Counted from the stretch's first letter, positions 35,660 through 46,110 are shown. The stretch is 64,000 nucleotides of DNA from Mesoplasma melaleucae (GCF_002804105.1 NZ_CP024964.1:186001-250000), one strand, 5' to 3'. The notes: generated by a model from the letters alone, not told the origin. Numbers and translations are program-made.

Positions 35660-35780
35660 AATTATTGTAAACCAAAAGTTTCTAAAAAATGGGGAATCAA
35701 AGCTATATCGCCGATGGCTCTCCGCAATCTGTAAAAGACTTTGCCAAATATTTGGCAAACGAAAGTACCCCAGACCCCCC

Positions 35781-36011
35781 TTTCTTGCCTTTTAAGGTAA
35801 GCAGGGTAAGGGAAGGTACCTTTTTACATATTTTCCTGTGGAAAACATTATAAAAATAAGCATATTTTATAGTTTTTTCAAACTTAAAATATGGTACCTT
35901 TTTTAAAAAGTGAGGTACCACTTAATTAAAAATTAAGAAAAAAGGCCTTATATAAAGTCTTTTTTACAGGTACCACTATGTTTAAAACGTCTACCCGACT
36001 AACTTATTATA
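35781..36011. other. Gene-free segment with four GGTACC sites
   Basis: GGTACC at 35815, 35893, 35914 and 35969. The first two are followed by TTTTT and the last two by ACTTA/ACTAT, so they form two pairs. Just left, at 35740-35759, is the perfect palindrome TTTGCCAAATATTTGGCAAA. No coding sequence. Confidence 0.5.
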
Positions 36012-36039
36012 AAAAAACAGTCATTATTAAATGACTGTA
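36012..36039 (-). terminator. Terminator of the coiled-coil gene
   Basis: On the minus strand CAGTCATT...AATGACTG is followed by seven T. Confidence 0.85.
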
Positions 36040-36048
36040 TTATAGTTA

Positions 36049-36471
36049 TTACATTTCCATTTCAGGTTCATATTTATCTTGAAAATATTTTACTTGATCT
36101 CTTAGTTGCGCGTTCTCATATTTAAGTTCAGCAACTTCAGCTCTCAGTTGTGCATTATCAGCTTTAAGCTCATTTATGGCATTCATAGCAAATTCTTTAA
36201 ATTCATCAAATTCTTTTTTAAGTTTAAAATACTCAGCTTTTCAATTAATTCTTTCAACATTAGCCTTTGGTTTAGAAGTTTTTATGCTAGTAATTTTCAA
36301 TGGATTAGTTAATTGATTTGTAGCAGTTCTTATTTGCTGACTCATTTTTAATTTCTCCTTATCACTTAATAAACTAATTTTATCATTATAGTTATTAAGA
36401 TTACCAAAAAGTTCTGAATTAATTTCTGTTGAAACTGGATCAACTTCAATTTTGAGTTTTAATATTGACAT
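36049..36471 (-). CDS. Coiled-coil protein, ICE-encoded
   Basis: 140 residues, AGAAGG upstream of the ATG at 36469-36471. The N-terminal half is mixed; the C-terminal half is a clear leucine-zipper coiled coil (LKADNAQLRAEVAELKYENA). First gene after promoter/terminator cassette A, so controlled separately. Possible DNA- or surface-associated accessory protein; no family assigned. Confidence 0.7.
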
Positions 36472-36521
36472 TTTTTTGCCTTCTTTCTATACAAGAAATA
36501 AGCAGTCAAACTACACTAAAA

Positions 36522-36572
36522 TAAAAAGAGCATGCGTTTAACATGCTCTTCTCTTGTTACATTAATTGTATC
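36522..36572 (-). promoter_or_regulatory. Promoter/early-terminator cassette A
   Basis: Minus-strand reading: extended -10 TGATACAAT (hexamer 36565-36570), exactly 8 bp, CAAGAG (36551-36556), then hairpin AAGAGCATG...CATGCTCTT with a T-run. It starts directly after the stop of 36575-37114 and precedes the coiled-coil gene. It is one of six matching copies (see findings). Confidence 0.7.
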
Positions 36573-36574
36573 AT

Positions 36575-37114
36575 TTAACTCATAATCATTTCATGATCAT
36601 CAATAATATCTTCATCATTTATTGAATTATTTTCAAAACTTAAATTATTTATTTCTGGGCTATCTTTTAAAGAATTATATATAGTATCATTTACATTATT
36701 TGATACTGTTTTTGTAAATAAACCAAGTTCTTCTTTATAACCTAAGAAAGTGCCATCATATTTATATACTTCTTTATCTTTGATATTAAGTAAAATATTT
36801 ATTTCTTTAGCTGTTAAATCAGATTCATAAGCTCATTCATTTTTCCCAACAATACCCTTTTCTCAAATATTTACTTTATAGTGTTTTCTACCACTAATAA
36901 TTTCATTATTCTTTCTTACTAGTATTCAATTAGAATCTTTTAAATCTCTATTAGTCAACATTTGAACCTTAAATTTAGCATTCGCTGGATTATAGCTTAG
37001 TATGCAGGCAATTCTTTTTTGTTTAGTATTCTTGTTTTTTTCAAAATCATTATCTAACGGGGACTTGACCCAAACTCATTCACCAAATTTTCATATTTTT
37101 TCTGATTTATTCAT
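36575..37114 (-). CDS. Hypothetical ICE protein, 179 aa
   Basis: 179 residues with several TGA-Trp codons (KIWKFGEWVWVKS at the start). The first 110 residues look like a small beta-rich domain (GEWVWVK and HYKVNIWEKG segments), and the tail is acidic and disordered-looking. No ribosome site lies upstream; instead a hairpin with T-run ends 12 nt before the ATG, so expression may depend on that structure. Confidence 0.6.
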
Positions 37115-37125
37115 ACATTAAATGT

Positions 37126-37151
37126 AAAAAGAGCAATTAATATTGCTCTTA
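37126..37151 (-). terminator. Hairpin with T-run immediately upstream of a start codon
   Basis: On the minus strand AAGAGCAAT/ATTGCTCTT is followed by five T, and the ATG of the 179-aa gene comes 12 nt later with no ribosome site. It resembles a regulatory attenuator more than an ordinary end. Confidence 0.65.
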
Positions 37152-37320
37152 AATACTTATGTTCATTCCTAATTTTGACTATTAGTGGTCAAAATAAAGG
37201 GGGATTCATTTTAATAAATGCACTAACCATTAAATATTAAAATGCCACGTGTTTGGAACTTCCCCAAACCTGTGTAAGACATTATTGTCTTCACTCATAA
37301 ATATTATATAGCAAATTATT
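37152..37320 (-). other. Non-coding leader with several hairpins
   Basis: Read leftward: GAAGAC-loop-GTCTT, then GTTTGG-GGAAGTT-CCAAAC, then TTAGTG pairing with CACTAA across about 40 nt, and finally the T-run hairpin at 37126-37151. No ORF. Together they resemble a structured 5' leader or small RNA of about 190 nt. Confidence 0.5.
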
Positions 37321-37352
37321 TAAAATAACATAATTGTCTCTTTTTATTTATT

Positions 37353-37847
37353 CTATAAAGTTAAACTTTCTTGGATTTCTTTAGAATCTTCCTGTTCTAA
37401 ATCTTTTTTATGATCATCTACTCATTTTTTTACTTCCTGAGTATTTGCTTTAAGAATTTTATCGAATTCAAAAAAAGAGATTTCTTCGCGAATGAATGAT
37501 TTTGTATCATTTTCTGATTTTTCTAATACTGAAATATTAATAGTTTTTGTTTCAGGCATATTTATTCTAAAGAATGATTGCTTATCAAATAGTGATGTAA
37601 CTTCTTTAAAGTATTTATTTTCATCTTTAAAATTAGGTTTTAAAGGTGTTAACATTTTTGTAGAAATAGAAATTCAAATTCTTTTTTCTTCATTATTTTT
37701 ATCTATCGTTTTAAATTCTATATTAGCTAATTCTTTTTTCTCACCATTTTCTTTTGTTATTTCATGAATTTTAGATAACTGATTTTTAAAAATGATTCCT
37801 GATGCTCAATTTGTAGAGTTCTTATCTTTTATTTGTACTTTTGACAT
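37353..37847 (-). CDS. Hypothetical ICE protein, 164 aa
   Basis: 164 residues, AGGAGG 7 nt before the ATG at 37845-37847. Charged, no membrane segment. The middle reads KEVTSLFDKQSFFRINMPE and the tail is acidic (QEDSKEIQESLTL). No family recognised. It is the first gene after cassette F. Confidence 0.65.
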
Positions 37848-37956
37848 TTTTGTCCTCCTATTTTATTCAAGAAAAGCAAGAAATAATTAAATAAGCTATT
37901 CTCCAACTTTTATTGTTTAAGAAAGGAAATTTTATGAATTTTAATATTATATTATT

Positions 37957-38014
37957 AAAAAAGAGAGAAAGCTGTATTTAACACGCTTGTCTCTCTTGAT
38001 AAATATATTATAAC
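37957..38014 (-). promoter_or_regulatory. Promoter/early-terminator cassette F
   Basis: Extended -10 TGTTATAAT (hexamer 38007-38012), 8 bp, CAAGAG (37993-37998), then a divergent form of the hairpin (AGAGA...AGC / GCT...TCTCT) with T-run. It begins just after the stop of the 442-aa gene and lies 110 bp upstream of the 164-aa gene. Confidence 0.65.
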
Positions 38015-38024
38015 ATTTTTTTAA

Positions 38025-39353
38025 TTACTTTAGCTGATTATTTACTCAATTAATATTCAAATTAGAATTTCATTCTTTTGCTTGATTATTGTTTTTTAAA
38101 TAAAGAATTGTATTACTTTTTAAAAAGTAAGAACCTTCAATAGCAGAAACTGTAATAGTTATATCATTATTTGAATTTTGTTTTATAATAATATCAAAAT
38201 CTTTTTTAAACATAGGGATATTATTTCTGTCTCCAAATGGATCAATACCTTGTTTTAAAGATTTTCCTGAAATCATTTGGTCATTTATTTGATAATTTCA
38301 CTCATCAAAATTAGTTTCTTTTCATACTTGAGTATATATATCATTAAATGCTTTTTGAATTTGAGCGTTACTTCAATTTATAAAATTTTTATCTTGTTCT
38401 GCATTTTTGATTTTAGTTAAATTATATTCATTTGAAGTCAAACTTATATTATTTAAATCAAATAAGATGGAAGATTGTTCTAATTCACTTTTTGGTTCTT
38501 GTATATTTATTGGTAATTTATTGCTAGATGCATAGCTGCTTAATTTGCTAAATAATTTTGTTGCTTTAATTAAATTATCTTTTCAATCAAATTTCGTATA
38601 TTCAGAAAAGAAAAAAGGTAAATTTTGAATATAATTTTTATTATCTTTTGACATTTCTTTTCCACCATTAAGAGTAATCGCTTTAATTCACTCTTTGCTG
38701 TTTAAATAACTTTCAATTGTTTGTGAATTTGTAATTGTTGACATTAATGCTTTATAAAAATTTAAATAATCATTAAAAATTTCAATACTTTTAATTTCAA
38801 TATTTTCAAAATCATTGTACTTAGGGTTTTCTTGAAAAATTCTATAATTATTGTAATCATAAATTGTTTTATAGTACATGTAGCTTATAAAACTTTGTGA
38901 AACTCCTAAAAGCTTAAAAAGTTGATATTCTTCATCTGTTATATCATTTTTATTAGAAATAATTTTAATTAAATCCTTTTGTGTTATTTCATATTGATTT
39001 CCAGACTTATCTGTTGTTTTTCAATTATCTCCTTGTTTAAATGACTTATATACACCATGTTCTGCAATAAGTTTAGTTTTAATAAAATCATTAAAAGTTT
39101 CTTCACTTGTAATTTCATTATCGCTGCTTGGAGTAAAATTTTTTAATATTTCATTAATGTCTTCTTTGAATTTATTTGGCTCAATTTTAAATTCAGAAGA
39201 AAAAGGTGATAAAGGTTTATATTTTTCACTAATTGAATTTTCATTGTCTTTTTTAGCTTTAACTAAAATATTATATGACGCTATCCCCCCAACTGGAATT
39301 GCAATAATTAATAAACCCACTGCAGTTATCTTAAGCATGTTTAAATATTTCAT
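38025..39353 (-). CDS. Membrane-anchored ICE protein, 442 aa
   Basis: 442 residues. One N-terminal helix (ITAVGLLIIAIPVGGIASY) anchors a large hydrophilic domain, presumably outside the cell; no lipobox Cys. The rest is Asn/Lys-rich with aromatic residues and several TGA-Trp codons. No family recognised. It follows a 43-aa Cys-rich gene within one unit (11 bp between them), ahead of cassette F. Confidence 0.7.
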
Positions 39354-39364
39354 ATTTTAAACCT

Positions 39365-39496
39365 TTAACACATATTATTTCTAATTTTGTGAGCGCAATT
39401 TAAACAAACTGTATAACTACAACTTGAAAGTGTAACTGTAGTATCTTTATTATTATGATTTTTAATACAAAAATCTATTTGCTGTTTTCTTGTCAT
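39365..39496 (-). CDS. 43-aa Cys-rich small protein
   Basis: Start at 39494-39496 with AGGAG upstream. Sequence MTRKQQIDFCIKNHN...SCSYTVCLNCAHKI; the four Cys with a His suggest a small zinc-binding knuckle. First gene after cassette B and before the 442-aa anchored protein. Confidence 0.5.
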   Translation of the reverse strand: MTRKQQIDFCIKNHNNKDTTVTLSSCSYTVCLNCAHKIRNNMC

Positions 39497-39547
39497 GTTT
39501 ATTTTCTCCTATCTTTTTTTACAATCAAAGAATAAGTTAACACAAAA

Positions 39548-39598
39548 ATAAAAAAAGCATGCGTTAACATGCTCTTCTCTTGTTACATTAATTATAAC
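39548..39598 (-). promoter_or_regulatory. Promoter/early-terminator cassette B
   Basis: Extended -10 TGTTATAAT (hexamer 39591-39596), 8 bp, CAAGAG (39577-39582), then AGCATG/CATGCT hairpin with seven T. Starts right after the stop of the 1,427-aa surface gene. Confidence 0.7.
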
Positions 39599-39609
39599 AT
39601 TAATTAGAT

Positions 39610-42600
39610 TTATTTTTTACCTAAATATTTTGACTTTCTTCGATTTAATATTCATCTTATTAAGAAAAATATAATAGCAGCACCTATTATTGATAAAGGG
39701 ATAATTCAAGCTAAATTTACTTTATCAAATTTTGGTTTAGGTTTTGGTTCTGGGTCTGGTTTTGGTTTTGGTTCTGGGTCTGGTTTTGGTTCTGGGTCTG
39801 GTTTTGGTTCTGGGTCTTTATTTAATGTTCAATATGTTACATCAATTTTTTCACCTTTAAGTTTTTTTTCACCTTTTATTGTTAAACCTATTTTAACAGA
39901 ATGATAATATCTATTTCCTTCTGCATTATTTGTTCAATTTCATTTAAAAGTAAATAAATCCTTTGTGTATTCATTTATATCTATCTGATTAATTAAGGTT
40001 AATTTATCGTAGACAGTTTGCTCTGAAACTTTTCCAATTGATGACACATTTATTATTTCACCAATATTTGTTATTTTAAATAAATCACTAAGATCAGGTC
40101 TAAATTTCTCAGGTATTTCATCAAGTTTTTCAGATGTATAGAATTTTGATATTGTTGAACCATGATACAGGTCTTTATTTGCTGATTTAACAGTGAAATT
40201 GTTTGTATAAAGCAATTCTTCAGGATTTTCTGGGTTTGGTATAGGCCTGTAACCTAAATCCTTGTAGAATAGCTCAAAATCTTTCATTTCTAACTTTTCT
40301 AAGAATGAATTTAATTTATCTGCAAATTCTGGGTCTATTGAATTTCAAGTGGTATTATTTTGTTCTTTTTGTAAAGCTATAATTTTATTTCAAAGTATTT
40401 CATTATTTTTGAATCAAATTGTTTCAGCATCTCATTCTTCAGGATTATTGTTTTTATTGTACAAATCAATAACTCCAAAATTTTTAACATTTAAAAAGGA
40501 ATTAATGTTTTTGCTTTTATCAATTGGTGGAATTGGTGGAGAAATTTCACTTTCAGGATCATTTATGTATCGTTGCTCTGTCATACCAAACAAAATATTT
40601 GATTCTTCTGTTGCTCTTACTTTCAAATTTAGTTTTTGTTTTTTATTTTCTTCAGAATTATTTATGTTTAAGAATCTAGCAATTTCATTTTGAAATTCCT
40701 CTGTATTTTGATCATAAATTTTTAATTCACCATTAATTTCTTTACTTATTGTTATATTATAATCAGTATTTAAATTAGGTTGATTAGGATTAACTAATTC
40801 AACAGCTAAATTTAATTGTTCCTTAATTAAATTCACAACTCACTTATTGGTAAATTCTTCTTGACTTTCTACGTTAGAAAAATCATAATTTTGAGTTTTT
40901 CAATTAATGTAATTTAGATTTAGCATTTTAGTAGGATTATATTCAGGGTCATTAATAATTTTAAGTCTTTTTTGTCCAACTAATTTTGTGCTATTATCAA
41001 TAGCTTTGACGGTTATTATTTCAGTTTTACGTACTTTTTCTATATCGGCAAATTCTTTTAAATACATTTCGGCATTAGTGTCAGTTAATTCAATATTATT
41101 TAAATAAATACTTCAATCTTTTCGATATTGAGCATCTGATTTATTTTTAGTTAAATAAGAATTAACTTCTTTAATTACGTAATTTTTTATTTCTGCAAAT
41201 AATTCTATTGGATTTGTACTATTTATCTTTAAAAAATCAATATCTAAACCATTTAAGTTTACTGTGCTTACTGGTTCAATTGGTGGAGAAATAGTTTGTG
41301 CTTTCATTTCTGAAACATACTGTTTTCAATATGAAAACATTCCTTCAAAACTTAACAAATCAAGTTTTGTTTGATCAAACCCATACTCATTAACAAGATA
41401 TCATTTTAAGTGTGAAGAAGCTAAAGAAAAGGTATTAGAAAACTCAGTAAATTTTTTATTACTTTGAATATCTGGTATATTTAAAAATTGCTGATAAGGT
41501 GCATCTGATTCATCTTTTGAAATATAAACAAACTTATGTAGAACATTTCCACTTTCAGCAATTATGCTTTCACCATTTGGTGGATATGTTTCAACATCTG
41601 ATGGATTAAGTTTAACCTTTTTTGGTTTCCCAGTTTCTGGATCAATGACAATGTTACCTTCATCATCAATTACAGTTTTTTTATAAATTGGAGTTTTGTC
41701 TTTTAGAAAAAATAAATATTCATAAAGTCCTTTAGTTGAAAATTGTGTTTCTTTTTCTAAATCTACTTCTTTTCTTGTTCCTATTTCATTTCCACTTTTA
41801 GAATCAATTTTGACTCTTTCAACTTTACTTATAGTATCTTTAAAGGATTTATCTAAAATATTAGCTACTCCAGAGTTTGCAACGTAAGTTTCAGCAAAAT
41901 AACCATATTCATAACTATTTTGTTCATTATCCTTTATTACATTCCCTCACTTGTCAATTGGATCAATTGGAAAAGGATTATCTTCTATGTATTTTTTAGT
42001 TGAATTAACTCATATTTTTTGAATTCTAATTCCTGTTTCAGGATCAATTGTTGGATCATATTTTGGATTATCAACAAGACTACCTTCAGCATTTGCTATT
42101 TTCTCTTGTGTTACAATTCACTGTGCATAACCCTCTTTGTTAGTTGGATCTGAATCAGGATTTCAACCTAATCATTTAAAGGTTGACCTAGAAACTTTTG
42201 ACCTAATCATAATAGTAAAATTTGTTTTAATTGGTTCAGGTTTACCATTTACATAATTTGTTCCATTTATTTCAATTTCATATTTAACTTCTTTTTGTTG
42301 ATTTTTATCATTTATTCTAGAGTCATTTAGTCTTTTTCGATAAATATTGTTATAAACTTCAATTGGTTCTCCATTAATTGTTACGCTTTCATTTCAACCT
42401 TCAAAAGTTTGGAATGAAAAATCTAAATAATTATGATAAATAAAAATTCTTTTTCTATTTTCATAAATCATTTCAGGTTGATCATCTATTAATTCACCCA
42501 TTGGGTCATCAGGATTAATCATTAAACCTGGTGATAATGAAATTCTTTCCAAGAAACTTCTTTGCAAAGCAATATCAGTTGGATTGATTTCAATAGGCAT

Positions 42601-43893
42601 TTCTACGACTTGAACTCACTGTCCATTTGCTATAAGTCCACTATCGCCTTTATCACTAAATTTAATCTGAATTTTATCCTTTGATTCATTAAAAGTTGGT
42701 GGATTCATAATTATTAAATCTTTTAATTGCGGAGATTTTGAGAATAAACTATCAAATCTGTTATTAACTTCCCTATTAATAACTTGTAAATTAGTCATAC
42801 CCTTATTAGGATTTGGTTTAATATTACCAAGAGAGTCTTGTTTATCAACTACAGTATTATTTGATGAATCTAATGATGTATTAGTTGTTAATATAAATTT
42901 TTTGTTAAATGTATCATTAATTTTTTTAGAAATACCTACGGCATCAAATTTTATTGATGTACTTATTGCATATTCTTTTGTAAAAGAATTAGCAGCACTT
43001 GAATTCTGTTTTTTATTGAACTTAACATTTACAATTCCATTTGTATCATGTGGAATTGAAATAATAGGATTGTCTAAATCAATATGAGTATTTCATAATT
43101 CATAGTTGCTTAAGGTTTTACTTCTTTTTTTGATTTCATCAATTATTAATTCTTTATTAGATTTAGGTTGATCTTCTCCTCAAATGTTAACCTTCATATT
43201 TGAATCTAATCACTTTGAAGTTTGTGATGTTATAACTAAGTCTTTTTGCATTTCTTTTGCAAAACTACTATTTTGAGATATTCAATTGTTTTTACTTACA
43301 AATTTAACTGTATTCAACTCTATTGAGGCTCTAGTTCAGTGATTAGTAAAAATATTACCCCTTACAACAATTTTTGTTTTCAAAGAAACAGAAATTTTTA
43401 AGTCAGATATTCAATTTAATTTTATGTAATATCAAGATTCATTTCTTAAATTATTTCATCCATTATCATGCCCAACTTGAATTCAAGAATTATTTATTTG
43501 GCTAAAATTAAAATTTGTATTAAAAGTTTTTGGTGTATAGTTTGCGTTTGAACCATCAAATCAAGAGCTGAAGTTAATTTCCATGTTTTTATAGTTAGTG
43601 GTTAACTGATTTCTATTTTCAGCTATTGAAGACAAATCAAGAGTAGTTGAATTTTCAATTTCTCGGTATCATTCACCACCTGGTGCATTTGCTTTCTGAT
43701 AATAAATTTCATTACTTGAAAGATTTAAATTAAAAGACTGACCAGGAAAAGTTGGGTTAATATTAGAATTTGCATAATTAGCTTTCATAAAATTATTTAC
43801 AAAGTGATTTTTGTTTGTAGTCATTGAAGTTAAAAATAAAGGACTAAATAAAAGAATTGAAGTTAATGGTACTATTCATTTTATTTTTTTCAT
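39610..43893 (-). CDS. Very large surface-exposed ICE protein with stalk and C-terminal anchor
   Basis: 1,427 residues, continuous when TGA is Trp. N-terminal signal peptide (IVPLTSILLFSPLFLTSM); a C-terminal membrane helix (AWIIPLSIIGAAIIFFLI) with basic cytoplasmic tail; and just before it a Pro-rich stalk of alternating PEPKPD/PKPK units (DNA 39731-39820). The large extracellular part shows repeated-looking Asn-rich beta modules, e.g. PIEPVSTVNLNGLDIDFLKI. This layout is that of a cell-surface adhesin or exclusion protein of conjugative elements; it resembles the mycoplasma ICE protein family Mbov_0399 in size and position. The stop codon of the 58-aa gene overlaps its ATG. Confidence 0.75.
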
Positions 43894-44069
43894 TACTCAT
43901 CAGCTCCTTTATTATTTGGTTTCTTACAATGTTTACAATTTCTCTGAAAACATTTTTTATTTTTTAATTTAGGATTTAAAGGATTTTTAATATTAACTCC
44001 TAATTGATCACCAATATTAATAACAATTGAATCAATTATTTTTTTAAATAACATAATTATTAATGACAT
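43893..44069 (-). CDS. 58-aa Cys-rich protein
   Basis: Basic C-terminus with a Cys cluster (KCFQRNCKHCKK), hydrophobic N-terminus (SLIIMLFKKIID). Its stop TAA overlaps the ATG of the large surface protein. Function unknown; probably translated as a coupled leader to the surface gene. Confidence 0.5.
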   Translation of the reverse strand: MSLIIMLFKKIIDSIVINIGDQLGVNIKNPLNPKLKNKKCFQRNCKHCKKPNNKGADE

Positions 44070-44070
44070 A

Positions 44071-44562
44071 TTATGATTCCTCCATTTCTTTCTTTTTATT
44101 AAAATTTGATATTAGATTTCTTTGTTCTGATTTAATATTTTTTGCTATCGTGTTTTGGAAAGCAAATGGTTGTAATAAACTTTCATCAGGGACTTCAACT
44201 TTTTCAGTTAAATTAAATTGTTCTGCCATTAAATTTGTTAATAAAATTAAACAAGCTTTAATTTGTGCTAAATCAATTGCTGGATCTATTAATGATTTTT
44301 TTAAAGTTAACGCATTAAAAATTTTCATATCGGAATTTTTATTATTAATAACATTTATAAATGTTTCTTCTAAATCATTTAAAATCTTTCCTTCTTTTAA
44401 GTAATTTTCAATTGTTTGTAAAAACAATGTTCTTATTTGAGAATTTATAGATTGTTTAGGAACTGATTCTTTCAAAACTGCTTTAAGAGTCATAATTAAA
44501 TCAATTTCATCTTTATTGTAAAAATCAATAAAAATTCTTGTTCTTTTTTGTTTTTTTGCCAT
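44071..44562 (-). CDS. Hypothetical ICE protein, 163 aa, first gene of the surface-protein unit
   Basis: AGAAAGG upstream of the ATG. Basic N-terminus (MAKKQKRTRIFIDFYNKDE) and a mostly helical body. The RTRIFIDFYNKDE start is weakly reminiscent of ribbon-helix-helix DNA-binding proteins found near conjugation origins, but this is only a resemblance. Stands behind cassette C. Confidence 0.55.
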   Translation of the reverse strand: MAKKQKRTRIFIDFYNKDEIDLIMTLKAVLKESVPKQSINSQIRTLFLQTIENYLKEGKILNDLEETFINVINNKNSDMKIFNALTLKKSLIDPAIDLAQIKACLILLTNLMAEQFNLTEKVEVPDESLLQPFAFQNTIAKNIKSEQRNLISNFNKKKEMEES

Positions 44563-44615
44563 TATTTTATTCCTTTCTTCAAGGAGAGTTAGTTAACTTT
44601 AAGCTATTTAAAAAA

Positions 44616-44665
44616 ATAAAAGAGCATGCGTTAACATGCTCTTCTCTTGATAATTTAATTTTACT
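44616..44665 (-). promoter_or_regulatory. Promoter/early-terminator cassette C
   Basis: -10 TAAAAT (44658-44663), 8 bp, CAAGAG (44644-44649), then AAGAGCATG/CATGCTCTT hairpin and T-run. Begins 15 bp after the stop of the OLD-type gene. Confidence 0.65.
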
Positions 44666-44676
44666 ATATTTTTTAA

Positions 44677-46110
44677 TTACTTTAAAAAATTAAAAAATAT
44701 TTCTTCTATTTCATTTACTAATTGGTTATTTCTATCGTTTAGAATTTCATCCAATAATATATTAGAACATGCTTTTTTATCAATTATAGAATTTGTGGCT
44801 TCTTGTGTTTGATTTAATATTGCTTTTTGTAATTTTAATTTATTTTTTATAAGTTTTTCAATTTCAGGTTTAGAAAAATCTAAATAGAATTCAATACATT
44901 TTCTTTTTAAACAATAAACTGTTTCGTTTATTTCAGGTTTAGTATATTTTTTATGACTTTTATCTCCATCTAAAATCTTTAAAATTGGTATTTTTGATGT
45001 TAGTAATTCTTGATTTCTTTTTAATACACGTTCAAAATTATCCGCACCATTTAATGGAATGAAAAAAACTTTTTTCTTTTTATTTTCATCAATGTTTTCA
45101 CAAAAAATATTAAGTATATGTTTATAAATATTCATGTCTTCATTACCTTCTACAAAAACAAAATATTTGGGTCCAAAACTTGAAGCTAAACTAAACGAAT
45201 CTAAAAGTATCGAATTTATTAATTCTTGATTTTTTGAGTCTGATTTATCATTTAAAAATATAAGTTCAGTTTCATCAAACTTTAAATTTATAATTATATT
45301 CATTACTATTGGAGAATGAGAAGAAATGAATATTTGTTCGTACTTACTTGCAAAAATTTTTGTAATTATACTTTCAACTTTATTTAAAGATAGATTATTT
45401 TCAATTTCATCAACTATTAATGTTGTTTTATGCAAATTTTCTTGCATACATAAAAGTGAATAAACAATACTTTTTTTTGTTCCTGAACCCATTTGGTCAA
45501 TAGATTCATGATCTGGAATTTTTGGTTTAACTACTTTATAAGATTTTGAAATATCAGATGATGAGCTTAAATTTAAATTCTTTAAAATAACATCTTTATT
45601 GTCAAATAAAAAAATATCTTCTTTTAAAAAATTAGTTGAAACATCAAAAATACTATTTTGATATGCCTTATTAAGTTTTTCATAGGCTTCATTTAGTTCT
45701 TTATCTTCATCAATTTTTTTATAAAAATAACTACCAACAATTTTGCTAACAACGTTGGTATAATCAATATTTTCTGAATCAATAAAAATAACGTTATTAG
45801 ATTCCAAAATCTTTTTAATTTTTAAATATTCTAAATCACTTTCGTAATTAATTAAAACACCTTTCTCATTAAATTCTAAATTTAGTTCTTCTTGTTCTTT
45901 AAATTTAACTTTGAATCTTGTTTTTTTCTCTTTGTCTTTAGAAAAGTAATTTAATTTTCCATTTTCGAAATAATTAAACATATCATTAATTAATTGCAGT
46001 AAAGTTGATTTACCTGAATTATTTTCACCTATAAGTAAATTTGTTCTTTTAAAATTAAAATTTTTTTCTTGTATTTTCTTATAGTTATAAACTGTTATGC
46101 TTTCTATCAT
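44677..46110 (-). CDS. OLD-family ATPase-nuclease
   Basis: 477 residues. The N-terminal ABC-type ATPase has Walker A NLLIGENNSGKSTLL, a signature-like QMGSGTKKSIVYSL and Walker B TTLIVDEIENNLS with H-loop ISSHSP. The C-terminal TOPRIM nuclease domain is marked by YFVFVEGNEDMNIY and ILKILDGDK. OLD proteins (P2 Old, GajA of Gabija) cleave DNA and act in antiphage defence; no Gabija helicase partner is adjacent. It is the last gene of the unit started by cassette D. Confidence 0.85.
   Translation of the reverse strand: MIESITVYNYKKIQEKNFNFKRTNLLIGENNSGKSTLLQLINDMFNYFENGKLNYFSKDKEKKTRFKVKFKEQEELNLEFNEKGVLINYESDLEYLKIKKILESNNVIFIDSENIDYTNVVSKIVGSYFYKKIDEDKELNEAYEKLNKAYQNSIFDVSTNFLKEDIFLFDNKDVILKNLNLSSSSDISKSYKVVKPKIPDHESIDQMGSGTKKSIVYSLLCMQENLHKTTLIVDEIENNLSLNKVESIITKIFASKYEQIFISSHSPIVMNIIINLKFDETELIFLNDKSDSKNQELINSILLDSFSLASSFGPKYFVFVEGNEDMNIYKHILNIFCENIDENKKKKVFFIPLNGADNFERVLKRNQELLTSKIPILKILDGDKSHKKYTKPEINETVYCLKRKCIEFYLDFSKPEIEKLIKNKLKLQKAILNQTQEATNSIIDKKACSNILLDEILNDRNNQLVNEIEEIFFNFLK

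Larger units (their letters stand above)
34284..35780 (-). mobile_element. ISLre2/UPF0236-type element with short terminal repeats
   Basis: Inward from both ends the sequence reads GGGGGGTCT(A/G)G: left 34284-34294, right (other strand) 35780-35770. The 1.5-kb length and the single transposase fit ISLre2. No target-site duplication is seen, and the flanks differ (TTTTAT against TTTCTT), so the limits are provisional or the copy is old or rearranged. Confidence 0.5.

Noticed and set aside
34278-35786. Target-site duplication of the ISLre2-type element
   Set aside because: The sequences outside the two GGGGGG/CCCCCC ends do not match, so no duplication could be claimed.
39731-39820. CRISPR-like or satellite repeat array
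   Set aside because: The repetition codes for alternating Pro-Glu/Pro-Lys and is in frame with the large surface protein.
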